A stretch of DNA of 64,000 nt from Pseudorhizobium endolithicum (GTDB taxonomy: Bacteria > Pseudomonadota > Alphaproteobacteria > Rhizobiales > Rhizobiaceae), in contig NZ_CABFWF030000011.1 of NCBI RefSeq assembly GCF_902153245.2, positions 211,347 through 275,346 on the forward strand, written 5' to 3'. The position numbers were made by a program, and so were the translations under genes. The notes beneath the pieces were generated by a model that was not told the DNA's origin, searched no databases, and was given only the letters and a program-made list of their open reading frames with translations. This document shows, in pieces, positions 1-7,781 of the stretch. Numbering within the stretch: the first letter of the stretch is position 1; the number at the start of each line of letters is the position of its first letter.

Positions 1-449
1 GACAAGTCGGCCATTGGGAAGGATCTCCTGTACGGGGCCGGCTTCGGTCGCCCCGACCCTCCCCTACTTGCTTGGCACCGACGATTTTTTCTCGGGCAGT
101 TGCTGCGTCGCAAGTGCGGAGTTTCTGCGATAGCTGCAATGTCGGGTATCTGCGCTCAGGCGACGCGAAATGCTCCTCGGGCCATGGCCGTTCTGAAATC
201 TGGATCCGGGGTCTTCTATGATCGACCTGGAGGCGCAGAACTGCTTTCTGCCGAGGCACGGCCCCGCTGTAGCGCGAGGCACATTTTCATATCTCTGTAT
301 GCGAACGGGCCGATAGCTGACTGTCCGCTTGTTGGATTTTCAGCAGGAGAAGCGGACATTGGCGTAAGGTCGAGATGTCATCTCGCACGCTCGATGGGAC
401 CGGCTCCGCTACCGAGGCCAATTGGGCCGCGGCCTTCAACAAGAGCGTA
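1..449. other. Left-edge stretch without a recognisable gene
   Basis: Short open frames exist on both strands here, but none has a recognisable domain, a convincing ribosome binding site or a family-like composition. The L,D-transpeptidase gene ends at 450 with its 3' end facing this region. I see no hairpin strong enough to call a terminator. Confidence 0.4.
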
Positions 450-1232
450 CTAAGCCGTCACTATGATCGTGGAGCCGGGGCGGACACGATCGTGGAGGTC
501 GATGATGTCCTGATGCAGGAGGCGGACACACCCTGAAGAAATCGCTTTGCCGATCGTGTGCACCTCCCCTGTGCCGTGGAGACGATAAAGCGTGTCACGG
601 TTGCCTTGGTGAATATAGAGCGCCCTCGCTCCCAAAGGATTGCTGATGCCGGGCGGTTGCCCATTTCTCCATTTTTCCAGTTGCGGCTGGCGAGCGATCA
701 TGTCCGCCGGAGGCGTCCAGACCGGCCATTCGCGCTTGTAGGCAATGTGCGCCCGACCTGACCAGTCGAAGCCACTCCTGCCTATACCGACGCCGTAGCG
801 AACGGCGGTGCCTCCTTCCTGGACGTGATAGAGGTAGCGCTCGGTGGTGTTGACGATGACGGTGCCGGGCTTCTCCGCGGTTGAGTAGTCAACGATCTGT
901 CGATGAAAGCGCGGCTCCAGCTTGGTAAGGTCCACCGCCGGGATCGGGAACCGTTCTTCGGGCATGGCCCGGTACATCAGGAGAGCGCTCTCCGAGATCG
1001 ATTGCATCGGAGGTTCTGCCGGCACGGAGGGCGGTGATGCGATGACCGGCGCGGGAGACTGTGTGGCACAGCCTGTCGCCAATGCCGTCACCGTGACCCC
1101 GAGGGAAGAGAGAAACGCGCGGCGACATAGGATCGGATTGGAAAGTGTCATTGCTGGTCCTGTAGAAGAGACGTTGTTGGCGAAGTGACGAAGCTCTGCG
1201 ACAGCAGCGTCACTGTGGGCGCGCCGTGTCAT
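450..1232 (-). CDS. L,D-transpeptidase (YkuD fold), probable exported lipoprotein
   Basis: This is a YkuD-family L,D-transpeptidase, which forms 3-3 peptidoglycan cross-links or attaches proteins to the wall using a catalytic cysteine. The signature is visible near the C terminus: a conserved HGTG stretch followed by ISSGCVRL, with the nucleophile near residue 235 of 260. An export signal is present: RRAFLSSLG (Tat-like) followed by a hydrophobic stretch and the lipobox-like LATGC. The start is ambiguous. An ATG at 1232 follows a strong GGGAGGTG, but an internal ATG at 1151, preceded by AGGA, puts the signal peptide at the N terminus, and both could be used. The gene lies about 130 nt downstream of a tandem glycine riboswitch on the same strand, so it is probably under glycine control (inference). 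It is divergent from an ftsI paralogue, which strengthens a cell-wall role. Confidence 0.85.
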   Translation of the reverse strand: MTRRAHSDAAVAELRHFANNVSSTGPAMTLSNPILCRRAFLSSLGVTVTALATGCATQSPAPVIASPPSVPAEPPMQSISESALLMYRAMPEERFPIPAVDLTKLEPRFHRQIVDYSTAEKPGTVIVNTTERYLYHVQEGGTAVRYGVGIGRSGFDWSGRAHIAYKREWPVWTPPADMIARQPQLEKWRNGQPPGISNPLGARALYIHQGNRDTLYRLHGTGEVHTIGKAISSGCVRLLHQDIIDLHDRVRPGSTIIVTA

Positions 1233-1363
1233 CGGCAACACCTCCCTCATGCTCCAGACAAGGGAAGAGAGGTCGTCGCGCCTGCGAGCTACGAGTATGT
1301 AAGATGATCAGGATATGTAGTTCATATCAGGCCCTCAGAGTTGGCAGCATGCAAGGCATGCAG

Positions 1364-1545
1364 GCCCCCTCTGTCATCGGCCTGAGAGTTTGATCACCGC
1401 CGATACGCAGCAGTGACTTACACCTTCGGCGGGAGCGACTGCTCCACTTTCCAGAGTTCTTCCCCAGCGAACGGTCCCTGTGCCTGAGAGTTTCCGGGGC
1501 GGTTGCTCCTTCGGCGGCCGCCACGGCGACGCTCTCCCACTCGCT
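1364..1545 (-). promoter_or_regulatory. Tandem glycine riboswitch (two aptamers)
   Basis: Read on the minus strand, both aptamers show the conserved glycine-riboswitch blocks. Aptamer 1 has GTGGGAGAGC (1540-1531), GCCGAAGGAGCAAC, then AACTCTCAGGCACAGGGACC. A linker with CTCTGG follows at 1456-1451. Aptamer 2 has CGCCGAAGGTGTAAGTC, AACTCTCAGGCC and ends with ATGACAGAGGGGGC at 1364. In known examples the element binds glycine cooperatively and usually turns on gcvT or glycine transport genes. Here the next gene on the strand is the L,D-transpeptidase. A GCATGC-CTT-GCATGC hairpin at 1347-1361 could belong to the expression platform. There is no gcv gene in the window. Confidence 0.93.
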
Positions 1546-1621
1546 GTCTGCACCAGGAAGTCTCATGGAGGTGTTCCCCATGAAGCACGACGCGGCGCGA
1601 CCTCATTAAGCATTAAGTAAG

Positions 1622-1651
1622 CAGTTAATGCAACATCAATTGCATTAACTG
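1622..1651. promoter_or_regulatory. Operator-like perfect inverted repeat between ftsI paralogue and riboswitch
   Basis: The arms CAGTTAATGCA (1622-1632) and TGCATTAACTG (1641-1651) are exact reverse complements, 11 bp each, around an 8-bp spacer. Further GCATTAA or CATTAA half-sites lie just to the left, around 1602-1616. The AT-rich site sits between the riboswitch start and the ftsI start, where the two divergent promoters must lie, so it fits a transcription factor site controlling both directions. The cognate regulator is unknown; the TetR-family gene at 3476 is one candidate. Confidence 0.6.
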
Positions 1652-1721
1652 TCGCGGATGACCTTGAACTCGGATCTTGGGAGGCTCCGAAAGCGCGACG
1701 CGGGACGCATTGGAGACGCGG

Positions 1722-3482
1722 ATGGCAACGATCTCTCACATTTTCAGGCGTAGAAGCCGATCGCACCTGCGCATGGAGGCCAGTGGTTGCCGTGAGGCTC
1801 CTATTATTCTTGGCAGGGCCAAACGACGGGTTCGGATGGGCAAGCATCGGCTTGGCCTGATCATGCTTTCGTTCACCATTGTCTATCTGGGGCTAGGAGC
1901 CCGGCTCGTTCAATATGGTCTTGCCACTCCCGAAATCACCAATTCCATCAACGCCATCCCGCCTCCCGCGGCTCGCCCTGACATCATCGATCGGAATGGA
2001 GAGCTTCTTGCAACCGACCTCAACATGATGTCGCTCTATGCCGAGCCGATCAGGATCGTGGATGCCGACGAGGTGGTAGAAAAGCTTGCGACCGTGATTC
2101 CCGACCTCGACTGGGGCACCACCCATCGGAAGCTTCGCTCCAAGTCAGCCTTTCAATGGCTCAAACGTCAGCTCACTCCCCGGCAGCAGGCGGATATCTT
2201 GGCGCTTGGCTTACCGGGGATAGGGTTCCGCCCCGAGAAGCGCCGCTTCTACCCAGGAGGCGCTACTGCCTCGCACATTCTCGGCCACGTCAACGTCGAC
2301 AACCGCGGGCTAGCAGGCATGGAGCGCTACATTGATCGTCAGGGTCTGGCCGACCTGATGACGGTAGGCATGACCGGCAACACACCACTCGAACCGGTTC
2401 GGCTCTCCATCGACCTTCGCGTCCAGAGCATTGTTCGCAGCGTCATCGAAAAGGCGATGCATTCCTACCATGCGGAAGCCGCCGGCGCGGTTGTCCTTGA
2501 CGTCCATACGGGAGAAATCCTGGCAATGGCATCGGTCCCGGACTACGATCCCAACCAGCCATCCAGGATGCTGCCAGACGGCAGCATAGACACGGAGTAC
2601 GAGAAGGGCTGGTTCAACAGGATGAGCAATGCGACCTTCGAAATGGGGTCGACCATCAAGAGCTTCACGATCGCCATGGGGCTAGACAGCGGTAAGATCG
2701 TCCTCGATTCCGTCGTGGATGCGTCGCGCCCGATCAGGATGGGCGGCTTTACCATCAACGATTTTCACGGCCGCCACCGGCCCCTCACGGTCCCGGAAGT
2801 GTTCCGCTATTCTTCCAACATTGCTACCGTGAAAATTGCCGAAATGGTCGGAATTGAGGGACACAAGGAATTCCTGACCCGATTGGGGCTCTTGTCTCGG
2901 CTGGAGACGGAACTGCCCGAGATTGCCACCCCGACTCAACCACCCACGTGGAAGAGGATCCATTCGGCGACCATCTCCTACGGTCATGGGATGGCGACGA
3001 CACCATTACAGACGGCCGTTGCCGCGGCCGCGCTGGTAAATGGCGGAAAGCTCATCCAGCCAACATTCCTGGCGCGGAATGATGAGGAAGCAGCTCCGGC
3101 TTCAGTTCAAGTCCTGGATGAGAAGGCCAGTGCGGATATGCGCCACCTCTTCGATTGGAACGGCAAGACAGGATCTGGCCGGAGCGCGGATGTGCCGGGA
3201 TTTCATGTCGGTGGCAAGACCGGGACGGCAGACAAGGTAGTCAACGGTCGTTACGCGACTGACCTGAACTTCAACGCCTTCCTCGGCAGCTTTCCCATGC
3301 ATGATCCCCGCTACGTTGTGCTGTCGATCATCGACGCTCCCCTGACGGGTGAATCGGGCCGTCGCTTGGCTGCCTACACGGCAGCCCCCATGATCAAGGA
3401 GATCGTCAGTCGTGCCGCACCATTGCTCGGCGTCAAGCCTTACTTCGGACCGGGTCAATCCGGTCTGCTGATCGGTTACTGA
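1722..3482 (+). CDS. ftsI: Penicillin-binding protein 3 / FtsI paralogue (D,D-transpeptidase)
   Basis: This is a class B penicillin-binding protein that cross-links septal peptidoglycan. All three active-site motifs are present: STIK around residue 310, SSN around 364-366 and KTG around 499-501. An N-terminal membrane anchor follows a basic stretch, and the PBP dimer domain begins near RPDIIDRNGELLATD. The start chosen is the ATG at 1722, preceded by GGAG; an upstream TTG at 1677 is also in frame. The length (586 aa) is normal for rhizobial FtsI, which is usually encoded in the dcw cluster. No mur or fts genes are nearby, so this is probably a second, accessory copy (inference). Its last 7 nt overlap the end of the convergent TetR gene. 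The gene is divergent from the L,D-transpeptidase. Confidence 0.9.
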   Translation: MATISHIFRRRSRSHLRMEASGCREAPIILGRAKRRVRMGKHRLGLIMLSFTIVYLGLGARLVQYGLATPEITNSINAIPPPAARPDIIDRNGELLATDLNMMSLYAEPIRIVDADEVVEKLATVIPDLDWGTTHRKLRSKSAFQWLKRQLTPRQQADILALGLPGIGFRPEKRRFYPGGATASHILGHVNVDNRGLAGMERYIDRQGLADLMTVGMTGNTPLEPVRLSIDLRVQSIVRSVIEKAMHSYHAEAAGAVVLDVHTGEILAMASVPDYDPNQPSRMLPDGSIDTEYEKGWFNRMSNATFEMGSTIKSFTIAMGLDSGKIVLDSVVDASRPIRMGGFTINDFHGRHRPLTVPEVFRYSSNIATVKIAEMVGIEGHKEFLTRLGLLSRLETELPEIATPTQPPTWKRIHSATISYGHGMATTPLQTAVAAAALVNGGKLIQPTFLARNDEEAAPASVQVLDEKASADMRHLFDWNGKTGSGRSADVPGFHVGGKTGTADKVVNGRYATDLNFNAFLGSFPMHDPRYVVLSIIDAPLTGESGRRLAAYTAAPMIKEIVSRAAPLLGVKPYFGPGQSGLLIGY

Positions 3483-4093
3483 GCACCATCTTCGTAGATG
3501 ACATAGTCCTTGATGGAGGCCTGAGCACCAAAGGGCTGCATGATCATCGGCGACTGCAGCGCGTGGTGGACCAGTTCGGCCTGATATTGGTTGGAGATCG
3601 TCTGTCCGGCGAAGAATATCCGATAGATGACAGGGGCAACGAGTAGATCCATGAGGCGGTCGGGCATCGGCGGCGGCTCACCCCGGCCCTCGCATCGGCC
3701 GCACAGCAAAACCAGGTTCTGGAACGCATAGCCGGCCGCGACCCGCGCCGCACGCACATCCGTCATCCGTTCACGCAGGAGAGCATTACCGGGCCCGGAG
3801 GAAAGATCGTCCACCAACTGCTCAAGCCAGACCGTCAGATCACCTTCCAGCGTCCCCGTGTCGGCGGGCAGCGTGTCCGGCAGAAAGCGCTCGCTGGCGA
3901 CATCTGCAAGGAGTTGCTGGAGTGTCTGCCATCGTCGATAAATCGTCGAAGGGGGCACCTGCGCCCGCGCCGCGATCATCGCCACTGTCAGGTGCTGATC
4001 GGGCAGTTCCTCCGTCAACTCCTGGACCGCCTTGTGTACGGCAAGCTGAATGCGTTCGCTTCGACCGCCGGGCCGGATCAATGTTCGCGCCAC
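3476..4093 (-). CDS. TetR/AcrR family transcriptional regulator
   Basis: The N-terminal helix-turn-helix of the TetR family is visible in MIAARAQVPPSTIYRRWQ, followed by a ligand-binding/dimerisation domain with no recognisable specificity. The start is taken as the GTG at 4093, preceded by AAGGGG; a TTG nine codons upstream has poorer support. The protein is about 205 aa, normal for the family. The gene is convergent with ftsI (7-nt overlap of the 3' ends) and lies downstream of the UPF0126 gene on the same strand. A perfect short palindrome upstream (4155-4171) is a candidate autoregulatory site. Confidence 0.8.
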   Translation of the reverse strand: MARTLIRPGGRSERIQLAVHKAVQELTEELPDQHLTVAMIAARAQVPPSTIYRRWQTLQQLLADVASERFLPDTLPADTGTLEGDLTVWLEQLVDDLSSGPGNALLRERMTDVRAARVAAGYAFQNLVLLCGRCEGRGEPPPMPDRLMDLLVAPVIYRIFFAGQTISNQYQAELVHHALQSPMIMQPFGAQASIKDYVIYEDGAQ

Positions 4094-4154
4094 CAGAATC
4101 CCCTTTCTTGTTGACGGCAACTAGCACACGCTCAAGGCCCCCGAAAGAATAGGT

Positions 4155-4171
4155 CTTCCGAACTTCGGAAG
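4155..4171. promoter_or_regulatory. Perfect inverted repeat upstream of tetR-type gene
   Basis: CTTCCGAA-C-TTCGGAAG has exact 8-bp arms. It lies about 60 bp upstream of the TetR start and about 15 bp beyond the UPF0126 stop codon. It could be the TetR operator. It could also form a small hairpin in the UPF0126 transcript, but it has no T-tract, so an intrinsic terminator is less likely. Confidence 0.4.
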
Positions 4172-4186
4172 CTGCGCCCTCGCGGC

Positions 4187-4825
4187 TCAGTAGTCGGCGT
4201 CACCGTAGATGAACTTCGGCAGGCTCCAGTGGAAGCGGATTGCGGCAAGTCTCACGAGAAGTCCAATCGAGCTCCCCCCCAGAAGGGCAAGACCTTCGCC
4301 GACGCCCGATGTCATCAAGGCGAGATAGGTCAAGGCGACGAGCACAGAAACAGTTGCATAAAGCTCAGCGCGAAAGAGCAGCGGCACCTGGGCACACAGT
4401 ACGTCTCGCAAGACACCGCCCACACAACCGGTGATGACACCAGACGCAACCACTACGACCAACGGAAGACCGAGGCCGTCGGCAATACGGCAGCCGATGA
4501 TGGTAAACACAACGAGCCCTATCGCATCCAGGAAGAGGAACAGGTGACGCAGTCGGGGCATCATCCGAGCAATGGCGATAGTAGCAAGTGCTGCTCCACC
4601 AGTGACGAAGAGGAGGTAGGGCCGCTCCACCCATGACAGCGGGTGATGATCAAGCACGATGTCCCGCACTGACCCACCCCCAAGCGCTGTTACGCTGCCA
4701 AGTACGCAGACGCCCAGCCAGTCCATCTGCCTGCGACCGGCCGCGATGGCTGCGGTCATTGCTTCAACGACTATGGCGACGAGATAAAGAGCATTGATGA
4801 CTGTCTCGACTGAGATACTGTACAC
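4187..4825 (-). CDS. UPF0126/TRIC-like membrane protein (PF03458 'glycine transporter' family)
   Basis: This is a small integral membrane protein of 212 aa built from two similar halves. Each half carries the family's conserved loop: GGGSVRD in the first and GGVLRD in the second. Six to seven hydrophobic segments are evident. PF03458 was renamed glycine transporter because bacterial members often follow glycine riboswitches. Structurally related proteins form trimeric cation channels, so the substrate here is not certain. The glycine riboswitch 2.6 kb away makes a glycine role attractive (inference). The start ATG at 4825 opens directly into the first membrane helix. Confidence 0.82.
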   Translation of the reverse strand: MYSISVETVINALYLVAIVVEAMTAAIAAGRRQMDWLGVCVLGSVTALGGGSVRDIVLDHHPLSWVERPYLLFVTGGAALATIAIARMMPRLRHLFLFLDAIGLVVFTIIGCRIADGLGLPLVVVVASGVITGCVGGVLRDVLCAQVPLLFRAELYATVSVLVALTYLALMTSGVGEGLALLGGSSIGLLVRLAAIRFHWSLPKFIYGDADY

Positions 4826-5213
4826 GTCAAACCCAACTGTTGGAGCGCACGTTCCTCCACCATGCGTGCCCAGATTGATACACTAGCGTCCCGGATAGCA
4901 GCGGGGAACAGAAAGCGAAAGCTCGTTCGCAGCGATGCAGGCGAACGCGTTGCCCATCATCCCGCCACAGAGTGCCAATGTTAGTGGCTGATGGGCGCGG
5001 AGGGCCATTCGGTCCTGATCGCCGGTGTCTTCCCCATCACCTCATTCGCAAAAGCCTTCGATCGCCAGGCACCTGGCGGGCGCAAGATAATCCTGAGTTT
5101 CTGATCCTGCAAACATGGAGGCAAAAGCCCCACAGCCTGAGCCAGTTCAAACCATCGGCTCCGCTGTCCGTCTGTGGCGGGCTGCTTGCAACCAGCCTTT
5201 CCCGGACCCGCAT
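4826..5213. other. Intergenic stretch without a recognisable gene
   Basis: This stretch contains the upstream region of the UPF0126 gene and several short plus-strand open frames with no recognisable domain. No convincing promoter, repeat or RNA element was found. Confidence 0.4.
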
Positions 5214-5567
5214 CTAATCAATATACTGATCAGCGAGCGTTTGCTGGTGCTGCACCAGCTTCCAAACCCCACCCACAGCACAATACGTGGAGGTGCAGAA
5301 ACAGCGATAGGGGTCTGATCCCTCGCGCTGACCCTCGGCGGTGTAACCTAAAACAAAAACACTGCCCGCCCGACTTGTCTGGCGATCCATCATCGTCACT
5401 GATACCCACCGGGGAGCGACTTTGAGACCTTCAAGGACATCCGCGATCTGTAGCACTCCCATTCCTGGGAAAGCCATCAAACAGGAGTGGTCTACAATTT
5501 CGGCGTAAGCGGACGCCCCCTCCAGCCACAAGCGTTCTTCCCTTTTCCAGAAGGTCTCGTTGTTCAT
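5214..5567 (-). CDS. DUF4440 / SnoaL-like (NTF2 fold) small protein
   Basis: The 117-aa protein begins with ETFWKREERLWLEG and contains APRWVSVTM and YRCFCTSTY segments typical of DUF4440 or NTF2-like proteins, which form small alpha+beta barrels. It has no signal peptide. An AGGT sits about 8 nt before the start. Members are found as ketosteroid-isomerase-like enzymes or as accessory domains, so no reaction can be assigned. The gene stands alone. Confidence 0.6.
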   Translation of the reverse strand: MNNETFWKREERLWLEGASAYAEIVDHSCLMAFPGMGVLQIADVLEGLKVAPRWVSVTMMDRQTSRAGSVFVLGYTAEGQREGSDPYRCFCTSTYCAVGGVWKLVQHQQTLADQYID

Positions 5568-5885
5568 AGTAGTAAACCTACGTTTCTAGCTTCCAAAGCG
5601 GAGCGGCTGCTGGCTAGGCAATGAGAGGCTGGGCTACTTGTGTGGCGAGAGTTCGAAGCTCTACGTGACCCTTAGATCTCAACCGATTTCGTATCGGTAG
5701 ACGCTCGGACACGTCCCCAGCACCCCTTCATCTCGAGTGGCTTTGAGAAGCCGAAACTATGACTGAACTAGCCCGAACCAGCCAACAGCTCACTGTCGAG
5801 GTGCAGCATCCCGTAAGGCCAACGCCTGAGCCACTGTATCGGCGATCGACGGTGCGTTTGTACTGAACTATGCGTACCGAGAACT
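5568..5885. other. Intergenic stretch without a recognisable gene
   Basis: About 318 bp between the DUF4440 gene and the end of the sugar operon. No supported ORF, repeat or clear terminator hairpin was seen. Confidence 0.4.
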
Positions 5886-6881
5886 CTATAAGGCCAGCTC
5901 ACCCCGAAGCGACTCGAGGCGCTCCATCGCAACGACACCGTCCTTTATCGTTGGCGCCGGCGTCTCGTCTCCCATAAGGGCCGGGACGACGTCGGCGAGC
6001 AGCGAGTGATAGCCCTTTGGATCCTCGTTGGCCGCCGCCGTGAAATTTGGTTTCCAGATGAGCGTGTCGGCAGCATCGTCAAGCGTGGCAGCGGGATCAT
6101 CGACCTTGAAGGGCGGGTTACGGTTCCAGCGCACTTCGATGACGTTGTCGACCTCTATACGCTGATGATCGCCCATGATCTCAATGCGCTCGACGGGAGC
6201 ACCGCGCGATTGGGCTGTCCCCATTGCTATGGTGCCGATGGCACCGCATTCGAAATCGAAGTTCACATGGAAGAGCACCTTGCCCCTGTCCTTTTCGACC
6301 TTGCGGGCTGTCAGCTTGGTGACCGGTGACACAAGGAAGGAAACCAGGTCCATGTAGTGGACGCAATGATGCAGGAAGAAACCGGTATAGTCGACATTGC
6401 CGGCAAAATAGCCCGGGGCAGTCATGTAGTAGCCAGTAAGGCCGTAGATTTCGCCAAAATGACCCGAGCGCAGGATATTGGCCGCGATCTTGTTTCCGGC
6501 CGAGTAACGCTTCATGAAGCCCAGAAGCAGCGGCTTGCCGGTTTTTTCCGAGGCGGCAAGCAGTTCGCGCGCACCTGCGGCGCTTCCGGATGGCGGCTTC
6601 TCCATGAAGACCGGGAGCCCCCGCTGCAGAGCCATCTTGCCGAACTGGAGATGCTGGTCCGGGCCAACGGCCATACCAACCGCGTCGATATCCGAGCGAT
6701 GTATCAACTCCTCCGCATCGTTTGTAAGGTTCCTCACACCGAACTGCCGTCCCGCAGATGCCAGACGTTGGCCGTCAATGTCGCAAAGCGCAGCAATTTG
6801 AACGTCGTGGCGAACGAGCTGCGGAAGCAGCATCTGGCTTGCGTGGACGCCGCAGCCAATCCAACCAATCTTCAGGGTCAT
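5886..6881 (-). CDS. Gfo/Idh/MocA family NAD(P)-dependent oxidoreductase
   Basis: The protein has an N-terminal Rossmann fold (GWIGCGVHASQM) and the EKP motif (MEKPPSG) of the Gfo/Idh/MocA family, which oxidises sugars, inositols or their derivatives. The C-terminal domain contains HHCVHYMDL, where catalytic histidines of the family lie. The start is the ATG at 6881, which overlaps the stop of the upstream TIM-barrel gene as ATGA. It is the last gene of the seven-gene GntR-controlled operon, so it probably acts on the sugar imported by that system together with the epimerase. Its precise substrate cannot be read from the sequence. Confidence 0.85.
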   Translation of the reverse strand: MTLKIGWIGCGVHASQMLLPQLVRHDVQIAALCDIDGQRLASAGRQFGVRNLTNDAEELIHRSDIDAVGMAVGPDQHLQFGKMALQRGLPVFMEKPPSGSAAGARELLAASEKTGKPLLLGFMKRYSAGNKIAANILRSGHFGEIYGLTGYYMTAPGYFAGNVDYTGFFLHHCVHYMDLVSFLVSPVTKLTARKVEKDRGKVLFHVNFDFECGAIGTIAMGTAQSRGAPVERIEIMGDHQRIEVDNVIEVRWNRNPPFKVDDPAATLDDAADTLIWKPNFTAAANEDPKGYHSLLADVVPALMGDETPAPTIKDGVVAMERLESLRGELAL

Positions 6882-7759
6882 CGACGATATTCCGTAAGCA
6901 GGATGTGGGACTTGATGAATTGCGCACTGGCGGCGAGACGCTCGTTCTCGTCCTCGTGTGGCGCGCGCCACTGAGCGAAGGGAACGCCGAAGCGGTCGTC
7001 GTCGCGCCGGAAGGGTTCGAGCGATATTGGGCCGCCATAGCCGATGTCATGGAGCGCCCGGAATACCTCGACCCAATCCGTTGCGCCGGTACCGGGAAAG
7101 CCACGATGGTTCTCGTTGGCCTGGAAGTGGACGACGCGCTTTCCGCCCAGCCGGATCGCCTCGGCAATGGAGGCTTCTTCCATGTGCATGTGGAACGTGT
7201 CGAGCATGAGCTGGACGGCTGGGTGATCCACCGCGTCGAGCAGTTCGATTGCCTGCTGCGTCGTGCAAAGCACATCGCTCTCGAAGCGATTAAGGGGTTC
7301 GACCGCCAGTACCACGTCACGGCTGGCGGCATGATCTCCAGCCTCCTTCAGACCGGCGACGCAGCGGGCCTTTCGCGCCTGCCGCTCCTGCTCGCTCACC
7401 GGCTGCGGTGGCCGTCCGGCAAAGACGAGGGGATTTCCGGTAAGCGGACCGCCGACGATCGTGGAGCCGAGAGCCGCGGCACAATCGACCGCATACTTCA
7501 GGTAGTCGATGCCGGCGCGGTGCGCAGACGGCTCATCTGACGACAGGTTGCGCTGCAGGTTGACGCGCGCGGCGAGCACGACACCAAGCTGCGCTTCCTC
7601 CAGCGCTTGGCGAGCCTCCTTGAGGTTGAGCTCACCCGGCTCCGGGACAAGAAGCTCGACGAAATCATAGCCGAGCCTACGCATCTCGGAGAACAGTGGG
7701 AAATGCTCTGCCGTGAATGGGCGCGCGTACTGCATGGAGATCAACCCGACAGGGTTCAT
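6878..7759 (-). CDS. Sugar phosphate isomerase/epimerase (TIM barrel, tagatose 3-epimerase-like)
   Basis: This xylose-isomerase-like TIM barrel of 293 aa shows metal-binding and active-site segments like those of D-tagatose/D-psicose 3-epimerases: AVEPLNRFE, MLDTFHMHMEE, HFQANENHRGFPGTG and SLEPF. Two glutamates, an aspartate and a histidine in these segments would bind the divalent metal. It overlaps the next gene by ATGA and follows the permease gene by 22 nt. It is likely to epimerise or isomerise a keto-sugar that the neighbouring oxidoreductase also handles. Confidence 0.82.
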   Translation of the reverse strand: MNPVGLISMQYARPFTAEHFPLFSEMRRLGYDFVELLVPEPGELNLKEARQALEEAQLGVVLAARVNLQRNLSSDEPSAHRAGIDYLKYAVDCAAALGSTIVGGPLTGNPLVFAGRPPQPVSEQERQARKARCVAGLKEAGDHAASRDVVLAVEPLNRFESDVLCTTQQAIELLDAVDHPAVQLMLDTFHMHMEEASIAEAIRLGGKRVVHFQANENHRGFPGTGATDWVEVFRALHDIGYGGPISLEPFRRDDDRFGVPFAQWRAPHEDENERLAASAQFIKSHILLTEYRR

Positions 7760-7781
7760 TATCTTTCCTCTTTCATTTGGA

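Noticed and set aside
64..453. Overlapping short frames on both strands at the left edge
   Set aside because: Neither shows domain similarity or a proper start; high G+C makes such frames common by chance.
1364..1545. The glycine riboswitch as a control element of the plus-strand ftsI paralogue
   Set aside because: All conserved blocks read on the minus strand, so the RNA would be transcribed away from ftsI toward the L,D-transpeptidase.
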